Shown here one piece after another: positions 38,509 to 47,222 of a stretch of DNA of 64,000 nucleotides (the first letter of the stretch is position 1; every line of letters starts with the position of its first letter). The DNA is taken from NCBI RefSeq assembly GCF_001650495.1, contig NZ_LWCS01000021.1, positions 124,001 through 188,000 of the forward strand, written 5' to 3'. The position numbers and the translations under genes are program-made. Under the pieces are notes generated by a model. It was not told the DNA's origin. It saw only the letters and a list, made by a program, of their open reading frames with translations, and made no database searches. The DNA is from Mycolicibacterium iranicum (GTDB lineage Bacteria > Actinomycetota > Actinomycetes > Mycobacteriales > Mycobacteriaceae).

Positions 38509-39504
38509 GTGTTACTTGAGTTCGATGCTGATCAGCGGCTGTGGCAGGACACCGTGCGTGACGCGGTGTCCAAGCAGTGCCCGGCGTCGTTGATCCGCGA
38601 CATAGCCGAGAACGGAGTCGACCCGGCGCCCCTGTGGAACAGCTATCTCGACGCCGGCTGGACGGAATTGACCGATTCCGAGAACGCCGTCGAGCTGGCG
38701 ATCGTGCTTGAGGAGCTGGGGCGAGCGACCGATCCCACACCGTTCCTCGCCACCCTCACCCAGTTCGCGCCACTCGTGGGTGACCGTTTCGACCCTGGCA
38801 GCGCCGGAACCGCGGTGTACTCCGGCGTGAGCGCGGTCCGCAACGCCGACGGCTGGGTCCTCACCGGCACCGACCGCTTCGTCCTCGACGGCGACCGCGC
38901 CGACCGCCTCGCCGTCGTCACTCCCGCCGGCGTGTTTCTGGTTGACGCCGACAAGGCCACCACACGTCGCGTCGACGTGTTCGACCCCGTCCTGCACGTT
39001 GCGGAGGTGACGTTCGCCGGCGCGCACGTCGCCGACTCCGAGCGGCTGCCCGCCGACACCGAACGTGCCCGACACGTCGCGTTGACGGGCATGGCGATCA
39101 CGATCGTCGGCGCGTGTCAGCGGATTCTCGACCTGGTGTTGGAGCACGCGAAGAGCCGCCAGCAGTTCGGTGTCGCGATCGGTACGTTCCAGGCCGTTCA
39201 GCACAAGGCCGCCGACATGTTCGTCGCGATCGAGCGTGCCCGCGCGCTGTCGTATTTTGCTGCCCTCACCATCGCCGCCGACGACCCGCGCCGCCGGCTC
39301 GCCGCGGCGATGGCGAAAGCGTCAGCGGGCGAATGCCAGTCGCTGGTCTTCAAGCACGGCATCCAGTTGTTCGGCGCGATGGGCTTCACGTGGGAGAACG
39401 ACCTGCAGTTCGCGCTGAAGCGAGCCAAAGCCGGAGAACTCTTGCTCGGCGGTGCCGCCGAACACCGGGCCATGATCGCGGAGGAATACGGGAGGGACAT
39501 CTGA
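38509..39504 (+). CDS. Acyl-CoA dehydrogenase, small subunit-like (FadE)
   Basis: A 331-residue acyl-CoA dehydrogenase family protein. The GTG at 38509 is chosen because AGAGGAGG lies seven bases upstream; an in-frame ATG at 38461 lies inside the operator palindrome. SRQQFGVAIGTFQAVQHKAADM and FKHGIQLFGAMGFTWE (partly quoted) are ACAD motifs of helices in the C-terminal domain. The middle-domain motif EPSAGSD and the C-terminal GGTSEIQRN of its neighbour are absent. Such short, incomplete FadE proteins pair with a complete one to form alpha2-beta2 enzymes in steroid side-chain oxidation. The next gene starts within its stop codon. Confidence 0.85.
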   Translation: MLLEFDADQRLWQDTVRDAVSKQCPASLIRDIAENGVDPAPLWNSYLDAGWTELTDSENAVELAIVLEELGRATDPTPFLATLTQFAPLVGDRFDPGSAGTAVYSGVSAVRNADGWVLTGTDRFVLDGDRADRLAVVTPAGVFLVDADKATTRRVDVFDPVLHVAEVTFAGAHVADSERLPADTERARHVALTGMAITIVGACQRILDLVLEHAKSRQQFGVAIGTFQAVQHKAADMFVAIERARALSYFAALTIAADDPRRRLAAAMAKASAGECQSLVFKHGIQLFGAMGFTWENDLQFALKRAKAGELLLGGAAEHRAMIAEEYGRDI

Positions 39505-40691
39505 TGCAGCTGGCTTTCGACACCGATGTCGAAGAGTTCCGCGCCGAGTTCTCCGCGTTCCTCGACGAGCACACGCCGTCGGCGGCGCAGACTCTGGAGC
39601 GTCCCCGCTCGGTCTCGCACATGCCGCAATGGGCCCGCGACTGGCAGCGCTTGCTGTTCGACAACGGCTGGCTGCTGCCCGCGCAACCGCCCGAGTTCGG
39701 TGGGCGTAACGCCAACGTGCTGCAGACCTTCGTGCACGCCGAAGAACTGTGCCGGCGCCGGATCTACCACAGCTTCAATCCGCAGGGCGTCAACATCATC
39801 GCGGCCTCGCTGCTGACGTTCGGCACCGATGAGCAGAAGCACCGGTGGGCCGTCCCGGTGTTGCGGGGTGAGCGCACCGCGTCGCTCGGCATGAGCGAAC
39901 CCAGCGCAGGATCCGACCTGGCGTCCCTGCGTACCAAAGCTGTGTCCGTTTCGGGCGAGGATGGGCCCTACTTCGTCGTCAACGGCCAGAAGGTGTGGAC
40001 CTCCGGCGCCCACGACGCCGACTTCCTGCTCACCTTCGTCCGCACCGACCCGGATGCCCCCAAGCACAAGGGAATCAGCGTGCTGCTGATACCCACCGAC
40101 CTCGACGGTGTGGTGTGCCGCCCGTTCGCCGACATGTGCGGCATCGAGAACCTGGACTTCAACGAGGTGTTCTTCACCGATGTGCGGGTTCCCGCCGAGA
40201 ATCTCGTCGGGCCTCTGAACGGCGGTTGGGGTGTGGCCAACGGATCCCTCGGTCATGAACGGACCATGATGTGGCTCGGCTTCGCCGACCGAATTGCCAA
40301 CTGCATAGCCGACTTCCGGCCGAAGACCGTGCTTGAGCGCGACGCGCTGGCCACCAGCATCATGGACTACGAAGCACTGCGGCTGCTCGGTTCGGTGGGT
40401 ATCGCGAAGGCGGCCCGCGGCGAGGTGGATGTGGCGTCGGTGTCCATTCCGAAGCTGCTCGGCGCCGAGGCCGAACAGCGAGTGGAGGGGCTCGCCCTGG
40501 AGTCCGCAGGACCCGACGGGCTGGTGCATCCCGCGACGTCGGGTCCGTATGCCCATATGAACCTCGACCACTACTTCGCCAGCTGGTTCGAGCGGTACTG
40601 CCGCAGCTTCGGAGGCACGATCGCGGGTGGGACGTCGGAGATTCAGCGCAACATCATCGCCCAGCAGGTGCTGGGACTGCCCCGGCGCTAA
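39504..40691 (+). CDS. Acyl-CoA dehydrogenase, FAD-site subunit (FadE)
   Basis: A 395-residue acyl-CoA dehydrogenase. ASLGMSEPSAGSDLASL and VWTSGAHDADF form the FAD and substrate face of the middle domain; GGTIAGGTSEIQRNIIAQQ is the C-terminal FAD-binding helix. The ATG overlaps the stop of the smaller FadE, implying equal production. Together they probably form a heteromeric dehydrogenase that introduces a double bond next to the thioester of a bulky acyl-CoA, as ChsE4-ChsE5 does for cholesterol. Which acid is the catalytic base is not clear from sequence alone. Confidence 0.88.
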   Translation: MQLAFDTDVEEFRAEFSAFLDEHTPSAAQTLERPRSVSHMPQWARDWQRLLFDNGWLLPAQPPEFGGRNANVLQTFVHAEELCRRRIYHSFNPQGVNIIAASLLTFGTDEQKHRWAVPVLRGERTASLGMSEPSAGSDLASLRTKAVSVSGEDGPYFVVNGQKVWTSGAHDADFLLTFVRTDPDAPKHKGISVLLIPTDLDGVVCRPFADMCGIENLDFNEVFFTDVRVPAENLVGPLNGGWGVANGSLGHERTMMWLGFADRIANCIADFRPKTVLERDALATSIMDYEALRLLGSVGIAKAARGEVDVASVSIPKLLGAEAEQRVEGLALESAGPDGLVHPATSGPYAHMNLDHYFASWFERYCRSFGGTIAGGTSEIQRNIIAQQVLGLPRR

Positions 40692-40694
40692 CGA

Positions 40695-41822
40695 GTGAGG
40701 GTTCAGCCCGCCGCCTTCCTGAGGACCACGCTGCCGCTGGACCTCAGCCAGCTGGCGGTCCTGGATGGCGGCCGCTACCACTCCATCTGGTTGCCCGACC
40801 ACATGGTCAGCTTCTGGCCGGACTCCATCTGGACACCTGAGTTCACCGATCTCGCCGTCGCGTCGCCGTCCCCGCACCGCCATCTCGATGGCATGGCGGT
40901 GGCCGCCGCGGCGGCGGTACTGACCGAGAAGGTGCCACTCGTCACCAGCGTGGTGGACACGGTGCGGCGCCATCCCGCGTCGCTCGCGCAGAGTGCTCTG
41001 ACCATCGACCACCTCGCCAAGGGCCGTTTCGTGCTGGGTCTGGGCAGCGGTGAGAGTGAGAACATCGAACCCTACGGCTTCGAATTCAGCCGTCCGGTCA
41101 GCCGTTTCGAGGAAGCGCTGCAGGTGATCCGGCTCCTTTGGGATAGCGACGGCCCCGTGGACTTCGACGGCAGGTACTACCGGCTGCAGCACGCTCGGCT
41201 CGACACCGAGCCGTACGACGGACGTTTCCCACCCATGTGGATCGGGGCGAGCGGACCGCGCTCACTTGACATCGCGGGGCGCTACGCCGACGGTTGGTGG
41301 CCTGCCGGTGCGTGGACCCCGGAGGAATATGCCGCGAAGCTGGAGCGTGTCAAGGCGTCGGCCGATCGTGCGGGTCGCGACCCCGAGCAGATCACGCCGT
41401 GCTTCATCCAGGTCTGCATCATCGGGCGCGACGACACCGAGCTGTCGAAGATCCTCGAAGCGCCGCTGGTGAAGTGCTTCCTGCTGCAGGTGTCGGCACC
41501 GACCCTGGCCACGTTCGGATTTCAGCACCCGATGGGCCAGGAGTGGGGAGGCTTTCACGACATCGATCCCGGCGTGCTGACCCGTGACCGCATCGTCGAG
41601 TTCCTGGCCGGGGTTGAGCCGGAGATGATCCTGGCGATGGTGCCCCACGGAACGCCCACACAGGTGGCGCGCACCGTCAAAGACTTCGTCGACGCGGGAC
41701 TGCGGGTACCGAAGATCCTCGATTACGCAGCGATGGCGGGCCTCGACTACGCCGCACAATCGGCACGCAATGTCAGGCAAGCAGAAGACGAGCTCATGCA
41801 AATGTGTGGAGGAATCTCATGA
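40695..41822 (+). CDS. LLM-class flavin-dependent oxidoreductase, probably F420-dependent
   Basis: A 375-residue bacterial-luciferase-like TIM barrel beginning at a GTG. LGLGSGESENIEPYGF matches the cofactor-binding loop of F420-dependent members, and MWIGASGPRSLDIAGRYADG is a further family signature (about residues 177-196). SLAQSALTIDHLAKGRF is also typical. These enzymes use F420 or FMN for hydride transfer or monooxygenation; mycobacteria use F420 widely. It is coupled to the sulfotransferase gene by an ATGA overlap. Substrate not known. Confidence 0.87.
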   Translation: MRVQPAAFLRTTLPLDLSQLAVLDGGRYHSIWLPDHMVSFWPDSIWTPEFTDLAVASPSPHRHLDGMAVAAAAAVLTEKVPLVTSVVDTVRRHPASLAQSALTIDHLAKGRFVLGLGSGESENIEPYGFEFSRPVSRFEEALQVIRLLWDSDGPVDFDGRYYRLQHARLDTEPYDGRFPPMWIGASGPRSLDIAGRYADGWWPAGAWTPEEYAAKLERVKASADRAGRDPEQITPCFIQVCIIGRDDTELSKILEAPLVKCFLLQVSAPTLATFGFQHPMGQEWGGFHDIDPGVLTRDRIVEFLAGVEPEMILAMVPHGTPTQVARTVKDFVDAGLRVPKILDYAAMAGLDYAAQSARNVRQAEDELMQMCGGIS

Positions 41823-42982
41823 GTCTGAGTGCCGTCAAGATGCTGGACAGTGCCGAGGCCGAGACAGGTCTGCAAGACTATGGCGATCCCACTCTTCCTG
41901 AGCGCTTCGGGATTGCGGTCGACCATCTCAACGGTCTCGGGATGGATGCCGACGGCTGCCGCCAGGCCTCCGATGTCTGCCACTGGCTGCTGACCACGCG
42001 GCTCGAATTCATCGAGGACCGCAACAGATACCCGATCGCGGACGAGGTGATCGACCGACCCATGTTCGTCACCGGGGAACCGCGTTCAGGTACCACGCTG
42101 ATGCACGCGCTGATGTCCGTGGACCCGGATGCCCGCGTACTGCGGTTCTGGGAGGTCATGTATCCGTCCCCGCCACCGGGCACCGCGCTGCCCGGGGACA
42201 TGCGCCGTGCGCGGGCCGACGCCCACTGGCGTGAGATCAACGCCAAGATGCCGAAATGGCTGCACAGCCATCCGTACAACGACATGCTCGGTGACGGGCT
42301 TCCCGAGGACGAGCGCACATGGGCATTCGACTTCCGCGTCATGACGCCGACGGCGTGGTGGCGGGTGCCGATGCAGACCGTCGTCGGCGGATTACCGACC
42401 GACCCGGCCGCGCAGTACCGGCTGCACCGGGCGATGCTGCAGCAGTTTCAGTACAGCCGGCGGCCGAAACGGTGGGCACTGAAAGGGTTTCACGGCTTCC
42501 GGCTGGCGGAACTGTTCGACGCCTACCCCGATGCCACCCTGCTGTGGCTGCATCGGGACCCCGTGCAGGTGGCCGCGTCGCGGACAATGATGATGGCCGA
42601 CATCTTGGAAGGCATTGTCGGCCCCGTCGATCTGCACGCTGCGGCGAAGATGCATCTCGACCTGACGCGAGCAAGTGTCGCCAATACCATGACGAATCCG
42701 TTGGTCGACGATCCGCGGATACGGCACGCGCGGTATGCCGACTTCGTCAGCGACCCGGTGGCCACGGTGCGAGACTTCTACGCTTTCAGTGACCACTTCC
42801 TGACCGGGGACGCCGAAGACCGGATGCGGGACTACCTGGCGAACAACAAGGGAGACCGCCACGGCAAGTTCCATTACTCCACAAGCGTTCTCACCGACAT
42901 CGGGGAAAACCTGGACGCGCTGCACGAGGAGTTCCGGCCCTTCCGCGAACGCTTCGGCGTCGCCATCGAGAAACGTGGCTGA
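41819..42982 (+). CDS. Sulfotransferase-family protein
   Basis: A 387-residue protein. FVTGEPRSGTTLMHALM around residues 83-99 is the P-loop-like site that binds the 5'-phosphosulfate of PAPS, and LLWLHRDPVQVAASRTMM is the 3'-phosphate site with its conserved Arg and Ser. PF13469-type sulfotransferases of this length are numerous in mycobacteria. In relatives the acceptor is a hydroxyl of a lipid, steroid or sugar. Its ATG overlaps the LLM stop, so it belongs to the acyl-CoA dehydrogenase operon; sulfation inside a breakdown operon is unusual and may serve to activate or to remove a hydroxylated intermediate. Confidence 0.85.
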   Translation: MSLSAVKMLDSAEAETGLQDYGDPTLPERFGIAVDHLNGLGMDADGCRQASDVCHWLLTTRLEFIEDRNRYPIADEVIDRPMFVTGEPRSGTTLMHALMSVDPDARVLRFWEVMYPSPPPGTALPGDMRRARADAHWREINAKMPKWLHSHPYNDMLGDGLPEDERTWAFDFRVMTPTAWWRVPMQTVVGGLPTDPAAQYRLHRAMLQQFQYSRRPKRWALKGFHGFRLAELFDAYPDATLLWLHRDPVQVAASRTMMMADILEGIVGPVDLHAAAKMHLDLTRASVANTMTNPLVDDPRIRHARYADFVSDPVATVRDFYAFSDHFLTGDAEDRMRDYLANNKGDRHGKFHYSTSVLTDIGENLDALHEEFRPFRERFGVAIEKRG

Positions 42983-43763
42983 GCTGCCCGCCCAGGATGG
43001 GCGCCTGTCGGTGCACTCGGTCACCTTTCACGGCGCGACGCTCGCGCAGATGGCCTCACACTGGGAGGCGTTGGGGGCGAGCCGGCTCAGCCTCATCGAC
43101 ACCCAGTTGAGCGAGCCTGGCTTGTCCGAAGTGATTTCCGCGCAGGGTTACTCAGTGGAATCTGTGTTCCATCTCTTCGACACGGCTGACGGTCTCCGAC
43201 GCGTGATCGAAGCCGCCGGCGAGGTTGGCGCCCGGGTGATCTACATGCTGACCGGTGGCCGCGGCGAACTCACGTGGGAGGATGCCGCGGCCCGGTTCTG
43301 CGAGGCGGTGCAGCCCTGCCGCGATGATGCGGCGGCCGCAGGGGTGGCGCTGGCCATCGAGAACGCATCGGGGCTCTACGCCGACATCCACATCGCGCAC
43401 ACACTGCGAGACACGATAGAGCTCGCCGAACGGGCGGGCCTGGGTGTCGGCGTCGACCTGTTCCACTGCTGGACGGAAGCGCACCTGCCTGCGTTGCTCG
43501 AGCGCGCGCTGCCGCGTACAGAATTGATCCAGCTGAGCGACTACGTCCTCGGTGACAGGGCACTGCCTGCGCGGGCGGTGCCCGGTGATGGCGCGATACC
43601 CCTGGAAGCACTGGTGGCACAGGCACTCTCGGGCGGATATCGGCACGGTTTCGATCTGGAGCTGATCGGTCCCAGGATCTCTCTAGAGGGGCCTCTCGTG
43701 GCGGCGCGACGGGCCTGCGGCAATGTATCGGCGATGTTGTCGCGCTGCGAGACTGCGGGGTAG
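42975..43763 (+). CDS. Sugar phosphate isomerase/epimerase-like TIM-barrel protein
   Basis: A 262-residue xylose-isomerase-like TIM barrel starting at a GTG eight bases before the sulfotransferase stop. Metal ligand positions are visible: ALAIENASG (Glu), GVGVDLFHCW (Asp and His), ELIQLSDY (Gln) and GFDLELIGP (Glu). The fold and ligand order resemble the dehydroshikimate dehydratase domain at 23697 but the two are not close. Family members include isomerases, epimerases, dehydratases and endonuclease IV. Its substrate cannot be told; in this operon a dehydratase or isomerase of an oxidised acid would fit. Confidence 0.8.
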   Translation: MAELPAQDGRLSVHSVTFHGATLAQMASHWEALGASRLSLIDTQLSEPGLSEVISAQGYSVESVFHLFDTADGLRRVIEAAGEVGARVIYMLTGGRGELTWEDAAARFCEAVQPCRDDAAAAGVALAIENASGLYADIHIAHTLRDTIELAERAGLGVGVDLFHCWTEAHLPALLERALPRTELIQLSDYVLGDRALPARAVPGDGAIPLEALVAQALSGGYRHGFDLELIGPRISLEGPLVAARRACGNVSAMLSRCETAG

Positions 43764-43765
43764 CG

Positions 43766-44977
43766 ATGGCCTACGGGGACGGCGAGGACGACGCTGCGTT
43801 GCGAATGGCGTGGGAGACGTTCTGCTATCGCTTGAAAGTTGCAGGCGAGTGGGCGTTCAAAGACCACAACGCCGCGTCGGGCACGCAGCGTGCCGACGCG
43901 TTCCGCTTCCTCGCCCAGAACCTCGGTCAGGCCTTCGACCTGGCGCTGGAGACCGGCGACACCCGGTACCCGAGCCTGCACGCTTTCTGCGGTCCAAGTC
44001 GCAAACTGGGCGGCGACTGCGCGGATTTCACCTATCAGCAGGCGTGGATCGGCGGCGAATCGGTCTACCGCATCGTCGGCGACCGCGGAACAGCACGGTT
44101 CTTCAACATCACTGTGCAGGGCCCCCGGCGCGTCGGACCCGGGGTGCTGCACGAGCCCTTCGGCGACGTGCCCGAGGCGAACCTGACCGGTGCAGAGCTC
44201 GTTACCGCGCCCGACGGCACATTCGAGGTGTACGTCGGCGGGCCGCAGCGCGGCGAGAATTGGCTGCCGACCACATCTGGATCGCGAAAGCTGTTCATCC
44301 GTCAGGGTTTCGACGACTGGGGCGAACTACCAGCCCGCTTGCGAATCGAACGGATCGACATGGTCTCCCCGCGGCCGGTGCCCACCGCAGATCAGATGGC
44401 CGACGCAATCGCGTGGGCCGGCGAGTTCGTCACCGGCGTGATGGAGGATTGGCCGGAGTTCCCGTTCACCTACGGGGGAGTCGATGCCGAACGGCCCAAT
44501 CACTTCCCGGCCGTCAGCGAAGCGCAGGGCGATGCCAAGCGGGGCCGCGCCGCGGCCAACATGTACTGGACGCTGGCCGCCGACGAGGCTCTGGTGGTGG
44601 AATTCGACGCCCATGACGGACTGTGGATGCTCACCAACATGGGTGTCTTCTTCAACAGCATGGACTTTCTCTACCGTCCGGTCAGCTACACACCGAGCCG
44701 GACTCTCGTCGACGCCGACGGCAAGGTGCGGCTGATCCTCGCCCATACCGATCCGGGGTTCCACAACTGGATCGACACACAGGGCTTCGAGCGCGGCAAT
44801 CTCACCTACCGGCACATGCTCGACGGGTCGCCCGTCGGATTGGGCACCCACGTCGTCAAGCACTCTTCTCTCGCCGAGGTGCTGCCGGCAGACACTGCCG
44901 TCGTCACCGCCGAGGAGCGCATCGCCCAGATGTGGGTGCGCTTCAACGCCATCCGGCGGCGCTATGCGTTGCTCTGA
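43766..44977 (+). CDS. DUF1214-like protein
   Basis: A 403-residue protein without signal peptide. The C-terminal half contains NMYWTLAADEALVVEF, NMGVFFNSMDFLYRPVSYTP and HTDPGFHNWIDTQGFERG, which resemble the DUF1214 pattern (a conserved W/N-rich beta-sandwich with GNW- and R-rich ends). The family has no established enzyme activity. The N-terminal half (YRLKVAGEWAFKDHN) is helical. It closes the plus-strand operon, two bases after the TIM-barrel gene, and is convergent with an exported protein gene. Confidence 0.7.
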   Translation: MAYGDGEDDAALRMAWETFCYRLKVAGEWAFKDHNAASGTQRADAFRFLAQNLGQAFDLALETGDTRYPSLHAFCGPSRKLGGDCADFTYQQAWIGGESVYRIVGDRGTARFFNITVQGPRRVGPGVLHEPFGDVPEANLTGAELVTAPDGTFEVYVGGPQRGENWLPTTSGSRKLFIRQGFDDWGELPARLRIERIDMVSPRPVPTADQMADAIAWAGEFVTGVMEDWPEFPFTYGGVDAERPNHFPAVSEAQGDAKRGRAAANMYWTLAADEALVVEFDAHDGLWMLTNMGVFFNSMDFLYRPVSYTPSRTLVDADGKVRLILAHTDPGFHNWIDTQGFERGNLTYRHMLDGSPVGLGTHVVKHSSLAEVLPADTAVVTAEERIAQMWVRFNAIRRRYALL

Positions 44978-45003
44978 CGGCCCGCGAACGCGCCCGATAT
45001 GTA

Positions 45004-45050
45004 CGCACCGCGCGACGCGCCGCCGTGCAGACACGCGCACTCGCGGTGCG
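45004..45050. terminator. Stem-loop between convergent genes
   Basis: CGCACCGCG (45004-45012) and CGCGGTGCG (45042-45050) pair perfectly over 9 bp with a 29-base loop that can fold further. It lies in the 89-base gap between the convergent DUF1214-like and exported-protein genes and may terminate from both sides. Confidence 0.4.
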
Positions 45051-45066
45051 GCGGCAGGGGATCAGA

Positions 45067-45504
45067 TCACAGGCGCTGGAGCTTGAACGTCCAGAACTGG
45101 CTGCCGGGCGGGCCGTTGAAACAGCCGACATTGAATTTCGAGTCGATGGTGCCCAGCAGCGTCACGGCATCCCATGAATATGTCTCGCGCGTCGGCATCA
45201 CCTGGCCTGGGCACTGGAGCCCGTCGGGCACGTCGACGGTGAAGGTGTAGCGGCCGTTGTCGAGCCACACCTTGCTCTCGTAGTACTCATAGAAGGCAAG
45301 GCGTGGCCGTGCGGCGACATTGAGACAATTCGGATTCTTCTCGGGGATGCACAGTGAGACGAACCAAAACCACGACGCGCGGGTGTACCTGTTGGTGAGA
45401 AGGTCGTAATTGCCGATCGCGAAGTTGGCCGACGACGGCGGCGCGAGAAGTGTCGCGACCGCCATCAGTGCAGTCGCCACCATCCCGAGCTTGCTGAGCC
45501 TCAT
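45067..45504 (-). CDS. Exported protein of unknown function
   Basis: A 145-residue protein with a clear Sec signal peptide (MRLSKLGMVATALMAVATLL, then PPSSANFA with likely cleavage after SSA). The mature part has four Cys (SLCIPEKNPNC, LQCPG, VGCFNG), probably two disulfides, and many aromatic residues (NRYTRASWFWFV, YSWDAVTLLGT). It resembles small secreted mycobacterial proteins of unknown role. GAAAGGA precedes the ATG. It lies 72 bases downstream of the P450 gene and may be cotranscribed, or have its own promoter. Confidence 0.78.
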   Translation of the reverse strand: MRLSKLGMVATALMAVATLLAPPSSANFAIGNYDLLTNRYTRASWFWFVSLCIPEKNPNCLNVAARPRLAFYEYYESKVWLDNGRYTFTVDVPDGLQCPGQVMPTRETYSWDAVTLLGTIDSKFNVGCFNGPPGSQFWTFKLQRL

Positions 45505-45576
45505 CGCCGTCCTTTCAACGTCTGGCGCTACTCATGGAACCATCTCGCCGCCACAATGTGGGCCAGTTCAGCGCAG

Positions 45577-46989
45577 CTAGTCGATGACCGCTGCTTCCTT
45601 GCGTTCGGTGATCGGTCGGGCGAGCTCCTGCTCGTCGCAGATGCGCTGCAGCTTTTCGATCGTCTCGTCGAGCCCGGGGCCTAGCGGCTTGCTCGGCGTG
45701 AACGTTGCGGGCAGGTGTCTCATGCCCTGGATGACGCCGATGGTGTCGTAATGGACGGTGCCCTCGGGGTCGCACACGTAATCGGGCATCCGGTCCAGCA
45801 CCGCGGTCAGCATCGACTTGAACACCGTCCGCGCGACGTTGGATCCCACGCACCGGTGCACACCGATGCCGAAGCTGAAGTGGCGGTTGCCCTTCCGGTC
45901 CAGGACGATCTCGTTGGGCTGGTCGAACACGGCGGGGTCGCGGTTGGCCATCGCCCACGACAACCAGAGGCGTTCGTACTGCTTGAACTGGTGGCCCTCG
46001 ACCTCGACATCCTCGGCGAACGTTCGGCCGTCTCCGGGAGCGGGCGTGAAGAAGCGCAGGAACTCCTCGGTCGCCGGGTGCAGCAGCGTCTCGCGCTCAC
46101 GGCTGAGCCGCTCGCGCTCGTCGGGGTGCTCGCCGAGCCATTCCAGTGCATGTGCGGTCAACGCGGTGGTGGTGTCGAAACCGCCGCCGATGATCAGGCC
46201 CAGGTTGCCCAGCAGTTCCATGTCGGGGGCGGGCTCCCCGTCGATGCGCAACTGCACCAACGCATTAACGAGACCGGGGCGCGGATTCTCGCGGATCTCG
46301 ATCATGTTGTTGATGAGATCAATGCCCATCTCTCGGTGCTGCTCGTTGATCTTCTCGCGTTCGGGGGAGTGCTCCGGGGTGTACACCGATGCGTGGGTGG
46401 GCTCGCTGTAGACGTTCCACTTCTTCAGGCTGATGCCCATCATCGCGAGCGTGAATACCGCGGGAACCACATTGGCGAGATGATCGACGAAGTCGATGCG
46501 CCCCGACTCGACGTGCTCATCGATTGCGGCGCGGGTGATCTCGTCGATGAACGGTTCCCACCGCTTGATCGCCGCAGGGGACAGGTACGGGTTCAGGGCA
46601 CCGCGGTAAATGCTGTGCTCGGGCTCGTCCATCTCCAGAATGCCGCCGCGAACGACGGTTGCGCGGCTGGCTTTGGGAATCGTAATACCCTTGAACGGCG
46701 TCTCCCCGGAGATGTCGTGATGGTTGGACACCGCCGGGCAGCGGGCGAGTTCGAAGACATGCTTGCTGTCGGCCGCCACCCAGTGCCCGTCGTAGACGTC
46801 GGTCCACGCCATCGGGCATTTGGACTGCATCTCTTCGGTGATCTTCTCGAACTGCAGCCGGTACTCGGGCGTGTGCCGGTCGAAGTGGTACCTGTTCTTC
46901 TTACGGCTGTCGTCGGCGGTGCCGTCTACGACGTCGTCGACACTCAAGGCTCTGCTCCCTCTAGTGATTTCGGTGTAGTTGGTCGCCAT
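45577..46989 (-). CDS. Cytochrome P450
   Basis: A 470-residue P450 of a longer type than the others in the window, with about 50 extra N-terminal residues. IIGGGFDTTTALT is the I-helix with Asp-Thr-Thr, EEFLRF the ExxR, and FSFGIGVHRCVGS the heme loop. The ATG at 46989 is preferred over a GTG one codon earlier. The 28-base gap to the ferredoxin gene upstream and the order SDR, SDR, ferredoxin, P450 suggest one operon in which the P450 hydroxylates a substrate that the SDRs then oxidise. The large size suggests a bulky substrate. Confidence 0.92.
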   Translation of the reverse strand: MATNYTEITRGSRALSVDDVVDGTADDSRKKNRYHFDRHTPEYRLQFEKITEEMQSKCPMAWTDVYDGHWVAADSKHVFELARCPAVSNHHDISGETPFKGITIPKASRATVVRGGILEMDEPEHSIYRGALNPYLSPAAIKRWEPFIDEITRAAIDEHVESGRIDFVDHLANVVPAVFTLAMMGISLKKWNVYSEPTHASVYTPEHSPEREKINEQHREMGIDLINNMIEIRENPRPGLVNALVQLRIDGEPAPDMELLGNLGLIIGGGFDTTTALTAHALEWLGEHPDERERLSRERETLLHPATEEFLRFFTPAPGDGRTFAEDVEVEGHQFKQYERLWLSWAMANRDPAVFDQPNEIVLDRKGNRHFSFGIGVHRCVGSNVARTVFKSMLTAVLDRMPDYVCDPEGTVHYDTIGVIQGMRHLPATFTPSKPLGPGLDETIEKLQRICDEQELARPITERKEAAVID

Positions 46990-47017
46990 CACCGTGACCG
47001 GCTACGCCCAAATCGCT

Positions 47018-47212
47018 TTATTCTTCGATTGAAATGGCCTGTTCCGGGCACGAGTGAACCGCTTCGCGGACTGCGTCTTCCTGCTCTGCGGGCACGACCT
47101 CATTGACCGGTGACGCCGTGCCGTCGATGTCGCTGAGCTCAAAAGAATCCGGCGCGATCATCGAGCACAGCGTGTGCCCCTGGCACCGCCCCGAGTCGAC
47201 AAATACCTTCAC
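47018..47212 (-). CDS. P450-associated [3Fe-4S] ferredoxin
   Basis: A 64-residue ferredoxin starting at GTG with AGGGAGG five bases before it. Ligands lie in CQGHTLC and CPEQAI, His being at the variable position. SMIAPDSFELSDIDGTASP is the acidic P450-facing region. It is between the mycofactocin-type SDR (10 bases upstream) and the P450. Confidence 0.9.
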   Translation of the reverse strand: MKVFVDSGRCQGHTLCSMIAPDSFELSDIDGTASPVNEVVPAEQEDAVREAVHSCPEQAISIEE

Positions 47213-47222
47213 TTGCGCCTCC

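Noticed and set aside
45715..47106. Plus-strand open frame of 463 codons
   Set aside because: Antisense to the P450, which carries complete I-helix, ExxR and heme motifs.
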